In this document: in pieces, positions 15,043 to 17,722 of the stretch | Layout of the letters: the number at the start of each line of letters is the position of its first letter | How positions within the stretch are numbered: the first letter of the stretch is position 1 | Assembly: GCA_043758205.1 (NCBI GenBank) | Contig: JAYVNY010000099.1 | Coordinates: forward strand, 1 to 17,722 | DNA from: JANNGC01 sp043758205 | Lineage (GTDB): Bacteria > Verrucomicrobiota > Verrucomicrobiia > Limisphaerales > SIBH01 | DNA length: 17,722 bases | Direction: 5' to 3' | Notes under the pieces: generated by a model | The model's input: the letters and a program-made list of their open reading frames with translations, nothing else | Database searches by the model: none | Told to the model about the DNA's origin: nothing | Made by a program: the position numbers and the translations under genes

Positions 15043-15143
15043 AAAGCGGCGCTGCAGCGACCGCACTCCAAACGCTTCGCGAGCGGCGAGGCGCGGGATG
15101 CTGCGCGCCAGCGTTTGAAGTGCGGTCGCTTCAGCGCCGCTTT
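15043..15143. repeat. 101-bp palindromic dispersed repeat, copy 1 (cloverleaf-like)
   Basis: Arms 15043-15076 and 15110-15143 are inverted copies matching at 32 of 34 positions. The 33-nt centre has its own stem GGCGCG (15090-15095)/CGCGCC (15104-15109) with an 8-nt loop. A further small dyad CGCT/AGCG lies at 15073-15085. It fills most of the truB-ribF gap. A second copy lies at 17636-17722 in the same orientation. No ORF or target-site duplication was recognised, so this fits a REP- or MITE-like non-autonomous element. Confidence 0.92.
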
Positions 15144-15161
15144 CGTGGTGTGATTTCAATC

Positions 15162-16085
15162 ATGCAAACGTTCCACCGCATCGAGGACTTCCAGCGCGAC
15201 GGACGAAAAGTATCCATCGCCATCGGCACCTTCGACGGCGTGCACCTCGGGCATCAGCAAGTCATCCGGCAGGCCGTCTCGGACGCGCGGCAGCACGAGG
15301 GCCTTTCGGTGGTCGTCACCTTTGACCGGCATCCGAACAGCATCGTCGCGCCGGATCGCGTGCCGCCGCAGCTTTATTCCCAGCCGCAGAAGCTGCGCGC
15401 CCTCGCCTCGCTCGGTGCGGAGGCCACGCTGGTCATTCCGTTCACGCGCGAATTCAGCGCGCTGCCGGCGGAGGATTTTATCCGCGCCCTCGTCGCGCAA
15501 CTCACGCCGGTCCAGAGCGTGTGTGTGGGAAGCTCCTTTGTCTTTGGCCGCCAGCGGAGTGGGGATGTCGCTTTGCTGCAACGGCTCGGTGCGGAGTTGA
15601 ACTTCGTCGTGCATGGACTCGCCGCTGTCGCGCTCGACGGTGAAATGGTCAGCAGCACGCGCATCCGAGAGTCCCTACGCGCGGGAGAAATCAATCGCGC
15701 TTCGCAAATGCTCGGACGCGAATACGCCCTGGCTGGAACGGTGGCGCACGGCGACGAGTTGGGGCGCAAACTCGGTTTTCCCACCGCGAATCTCGACGTG
15801 CGCGGCCTGCTCGTGCCGCCGAACGGAGTTTATGCCGCGCACGCGCGGGTGGCCGGGGTGCAGCATCGCGCAGCGGTGAACATCGGTGTGCGGCCCACGC
15901 TGGCGTCCGCCGTTCCTGAAGTGCGAGTCGAGGCGCATGTGTTGGATTTCAAAGGTGATCTCTACGGCCAGGAAATGGAACTCACCTTCGTGGCCAAGTT
16001 GCGCGACGAACAGAAGTTCTCCTCGCTGGAAGAATTGCGCGCGCAAATTGCCCGCGATGTGACGGCGGCGCGTGGGAGATTTTGA
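15162..16085 (+). CDS. ribF: Bifunctional riboflavin kinase/FAD synthetase
   Basis: 307 residues from ATG 15162. RibF converts riboflavin to FMN and then FAD. The N-terminal FAD-synthetase domain has the nucleotidyltransferase signature GTFDGVHLGH (22-31), VTFDRHP, and SSTRIRESL (164-172). The C-terminal riboflavin-kinase domain has the GxxxGRKLGFPTANL segment (205-210 core) and the closing pattern VEAHVLDFKGDLYGQEMELTFVAKLRDEQKF. Length is normal for the family. The frame is open upstream to 14967, but that part crosses the palindromic repeat and the end of truB. MQTFHRIEDF fits a RibF start. It probably shares a transcript with truB, with the repeat hairpin in the leader. Confidence 0.97.
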   Translation: MQTFHRIEDFQRDGRKVSIAIGTFDGVHLGHQQVIRQAVSDARQHEGLSVVVTFDRHPNSIVAPDRVPPQLYSQPQKLRALASLGAEATLVIPFTREFSALPAEDFIRALVAQLTPVQSVCVGSSFVFGRQRSGDVALLQRLGAELNFVVHGLAAVALDGEMVSSTRIRESLRAGEINRASQMLGREYALAGTVAHGDELGRKLGFPTANLDVRGLLVPPNGVYAAHARVAGVQHRAAVNIGVRPTLASAVPEVRVEAHVLDFKGDLYGQEMELTFVAKLRDEQKFSSLEELRAQIARDVTAARGRF

Positions 16086-16148
16086 GTTTTCTGGGAGCGC
16101 GGGCGTCTCGCCGGCGAGTTGTGGCCCAGTCGTTAAATCCTGACCTGC

Positions 16149-16204
16149 TGGAAGCCGGCGCGATCAGCCGAACCGGATTTTTTCTCGCGTGAAACCGGCT
16201 TCCA
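16149..16204 (+). promoter_or_regulatory. Nested inverted repeat with a T6 run in its loop, between ribF and the next gene
   Basis: The outer arms TGGAAGCCGG (16149-16158) and CCGGCTTCCA (16195-16204) are perfect. The inner arms are CGCGA (16159-16163) and TCGCG (16185-16189), and TTTTTT lies at 16178-16183. It could be a dispersed repeat or an RNA structure affecting read-through from ribF. It ends 27 bp before the next ATG. The T-run lies inside the loop and not after the stem, so it is not a standard terminator. Confidence 0.4.
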
Positions 16205-16231
16205 AGCCACATTTCCCCGAACCTGATCGCC

Positions 16232-16885
16232 ATGCCCTTGCGCCGAATTAAAATCGTCACGTCCCTGCTTCTGATGCTGGTGGCCGTGACGTTGCTTGCC
16301 TCCCGCTACTATTTTCCCACGCCGAAAATTGAGGCGCGTCCGCACGCCGGCATCGGCCAGGCGCTGGCGGAACGCGTGGGGCAGTTCGGCGGCAAGGGGC
16401 GCATCGTGCTCATTGTGCCGGACACCTCGGAAGGAAAATTTCCGGGCGCGGCGCTTCAGTTGGAGGCGTTTCACGCAGCGCTGCGGCGCGCGAATCTGAC
16501 CGTCGCGTTCACGAACATGGTGAAGATTGATCCGAATCGCGTGCTGCGCGCGCCGCCGGGAGACTTCGCGGACTTGCTGAAGAAATTCACCGATGCGGAC
16601 GTGGTGGTGTCGCTCCTCGGCCCGCCCGTCTTGAACGGCGACCAGAAGGCGCGCGTCGGCGAGAGGCATCCGAAGATCATCGCCGTCTGCACGGGCGACA
16701 TGCCGCGGCAGGTGAATTTGAAAACCATTTTCGCGGAGCAGTTTCTGCACGCCGCCATCATCAGCCGCCCCGGCGTGGGGCTGACGACGCCCACGTCGGA
16801 CAATCCGGCGGACTGGTTTCAACATTATTTCCTCTGGGTCACACCGCAGAGCCTGACGGACTTGCCGGAAGGCGGGGTGAAATGA
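16232..16885 (+). CDS. Membrane-anchored or exported protein of unknown function
   Basis: 217 residues from ATG 16232. A basic start (MPLRRIK) is followed by a hydrophobic segment (about 8-24) ending in ASRYYFP, so it is an uncleaved anchor or signal peptide. The rest is predicted soluble and outside the cytoplasm. It has alternating strands and helices (GRIVLIVPDTS, LEAFHAALRRANLTVAF, DADVVVSLLGPP, KIIAVCTGD) that suggest a Rossmann-like or periplasmic-binding-type fold. I did not recognise the family. Its stop overlaps the start of the pseudopilin by 4 bases (ATGA), so the two are translationally coupled and probably act together. Its C-terminal Trp-rich segment (DWFQHYFLWVTPQ) is distinctive. 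Confidence 0.75.
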   Translation: MPLRRIKIVTSLLLMLVAVTLLASRYYFPTPKIEARPHAGIGQALAERVGQFGGKGRIVLIVPDTSEGKFPGAALQLEAFHAALRRANLTVAFTNMVKIDPNRVLRAPPGDFADLLKKFTDADVVVSLLGPPVLNGDQKARVGERHPKIIAVCTGDMPRQVNLKTIFAEQFLHAAIISRPGVGLTTPTSDNPADWFQHYFLWVTPQSLTDLPEGGVK

Positions 16886-17604
16886 AGACCGTGAAAAATT
16901 TGATCGGGAATACTGCGGTTGAGCGCGGCGCATCCCCCAGCGGTTCACCCGGCGCGTTCGCTTTCCCTGATCTGCTGCTCGTGGTGGCCGTGCTGTTCCT
17001 GCTCCTCGCACTGGCGCTGCCGATGTGGTCGAACGCGCGTGGCCTGGCCCGGGCCACAGTCTGCAAGTCGAATTTGAAAAGCATCTCCGGCGCACTCTTG
17101 AAGTTTGATCAAAGCGAAGGCCATCTGCCGCAGGAATCCCCCGGCCAGAAAGGCGCACTCTGGTGGTTCTACAAAGATTTGGTGAAGGGCGAATTGGGGC
17201 TGAAGGGTTTGTCTTCGCCAGCGGACAAGGTGTTTGCCTGTCCCGATGATCGGGGCTACGAGGACAAAAAACCGTTCCGCTCACTCGCGAAATTCAATTA
17301 CGGCAGCTACGTTTTTAACGGCGTGAACCTGCCCGGCGTGCCGAACGTCGCTGGTCGCGCGGCGAGCAGCATCAAAGACCCGGCGCGTACGCTGCTGGTC
17401 ATGGAGTGGACGGCGCATGCGCCGCTCTCGTGGCATCGCAGCCGCACGGGCAAAAACAATCATCCTTTCTACAACGATGCCGAGAGTGTGGTCGGCTTCG
17501 TGGACGGACACGTGGATTTCATCCCGATTTATTTCGACGGCATGAACGCCGCCTACACGCGCGACCCCATCCCAGGATACAAATACAAATACGGCGCAGA
17601 CTGA
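16882..17604 (+). CDS. Divergent type II/IV-pilin-like pseudopilin (verrucomicrobial H-X9-DG style)
   Basis: 240 residues from ATG 16882. After a polar leader of about 25 residues comes AFAFPDLLLVVAVLFLLLAL, matching the position and shape of a prepilin N-terminal helix. It is followed by the usual CKSNLKSISGALLKFDQSEG helix and LPQ segment, a VFACPDD motif, YGSYVFNG, RTLLVMEW and a C-terminal FVDGHVDFI. Expected cleavage is A25|F26, with Ala at -1 in place of Gly and Asp30 at +5 in place of Glu. In the H-X9-DG motif the His position is Asn here (NDAESVVGFVDG). Such proteins are abundant in Verrucomicrobia and Planctomycetes, and their roles are mostly unknown. It is translationally coupled to the upstream anchored protein by the ATGA overlap. 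Confidence 0.85.
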   Translation: MKTVKNLIGNTAVERGASPSGSPGAFAFPDLLLVVAVLFLLLALALPMWSNARGLARATVCKSNLKSISGALLKFDQSEGHLPQESPGQKGALWWFYKDLVKGELGLKGLSSPADKVFACPDDRGYEDKKPFRSLAKFNYGSYVFNGVNLPGVPNVAGRAASSIKDPARTLLVMEWTAHAPLSWHRSRTGKNNHPFYNDAESVVGFVDGHVDFIPIYFDGMNAAYTRDPIPGYKYKYGAD

Positions 17605-17635
17605 ACTCCAGCCTATGTCATTGAGCTTCCAGAAC

Positions 17636-17722
17636 GCGGCGCTAAAGCGACCGCACTCCAACCGCTCCGCGAGCGGCGAGGCGCGGGATGCTGCGCGCCA
17701 GCGTTTGGAGTGCGGTCGCTTT
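17636..17722. repeat. Palindromic dispersed repeat, copy 2 (cut by window edge)
   Basis: This is the same element as at 15046-15132, in the same orientation. I count 6 differences over 87 aligned bases. The central 40 or so bases (17678-17717) differ at one position only. Most changes fall in the arms. At the left-arm pair (17644-17645, AA for GC) this copy can pair with the TT at 17721-17722, which suggests compensating change. It begins 31 bp after the pseudopilin stop and its end lies beyond the window. Confidence 0.9.

Noticed and set aside
15043..17722. Two repeat copies as ends of a composite transposon carrying ribF and the pseudopilin pair
   Set aside because: The copies are direct, carry no transposase, and enclose a housekeeping gene; independent insertions of a dispersed repeat are simpler.
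1..17722. tRNA, rRNA or other structured RNA genes
   Set aside because: No cloverleaf with tRNA consensus bases or rRNA sequence was seen; the cloverleaf-like repeat at 15043 lacks T-loop and anticodon features.

Overview
The window is GC-rich bacterial chromosome and most resembles the Verrucomicrobiota, probably the Pedosphaera/Limisphaera side of the phylum. This placement is an inference. It rests on a divergent H-X9-DG-type pseudopilin, an exported protein with carboxypeptidase-regulatory repeats and a C-terminal module I associate with this group, and many palindromic intergenic repeats that run into gene ends. No rRNA, tRNA, CRISPR array, transposase, phage gene or plasmid gene was seen.

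Layout. 1-2280 (minus): the start of a HAD-family hydrolase cut by the window edge, preceded by a hybrid histidine kinase (GAF-PAS-HisKA-HATPase-REC). 2281-2624: a repeat-bearing gap. 2625-3779 (plus): tgt, queuine tRNA-ribosyltransferase, convergent with recO only 6 bp away. 3786-7670 (minus): a housekeeping run read in the order HIT protein, phoH, a YcxB-like membrane protein, a truncated tyrosine-phosphatase-like gene, ybeY and recO. Two palindromic repeat clusters interrupt it. 7900-10673 (minus): a three-PAS, membrane-anchored NarX-type sensor kinase followed by its NarL/LuxR-type response regulator. 10790-14085 (plus): a secreted nucleotide pyrophosphatase/phosphodiesterase and a large secreted repeat protein. 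14288-16085 (plus): truB and ribF, separated by a 101-bp palindromic repeat. 16232-17604 (plus): a translationally overlapping pair, a membrane-anchored protein of unknown function and a divergent pseudopilin. A second copy of the truB-ribF repeat follows and is cut by the window edge.

How the genes work together. tgt, truB, ybeY, phoH and ribF cover tRNA modification, rRNA processing and flavin cofactor synthesis, and recO acts in recombinational repair. Two separate phosphorelay units (250-2280 and 7900-10673) give signalling capacity whose inputs are unknown. The phosphodiesterase and the repeat protein are predicted to be exported.

The most distinctive signal is structural. At least five different palindromic repeat families sit at gene edges. 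They supply the apparent N-terminus of the hybrid kinase, a spurious upstream extension of tgt, and the 3' end of a phosphatase gene that has lost its catalytic half yet stays open to an ATGA overlap with ybeY. I found no convincing new multi-gene system; the leads are the repeat families, the truncated phosphatase, a YbeY metal-site substitution and the divergent pseudopilin pair.
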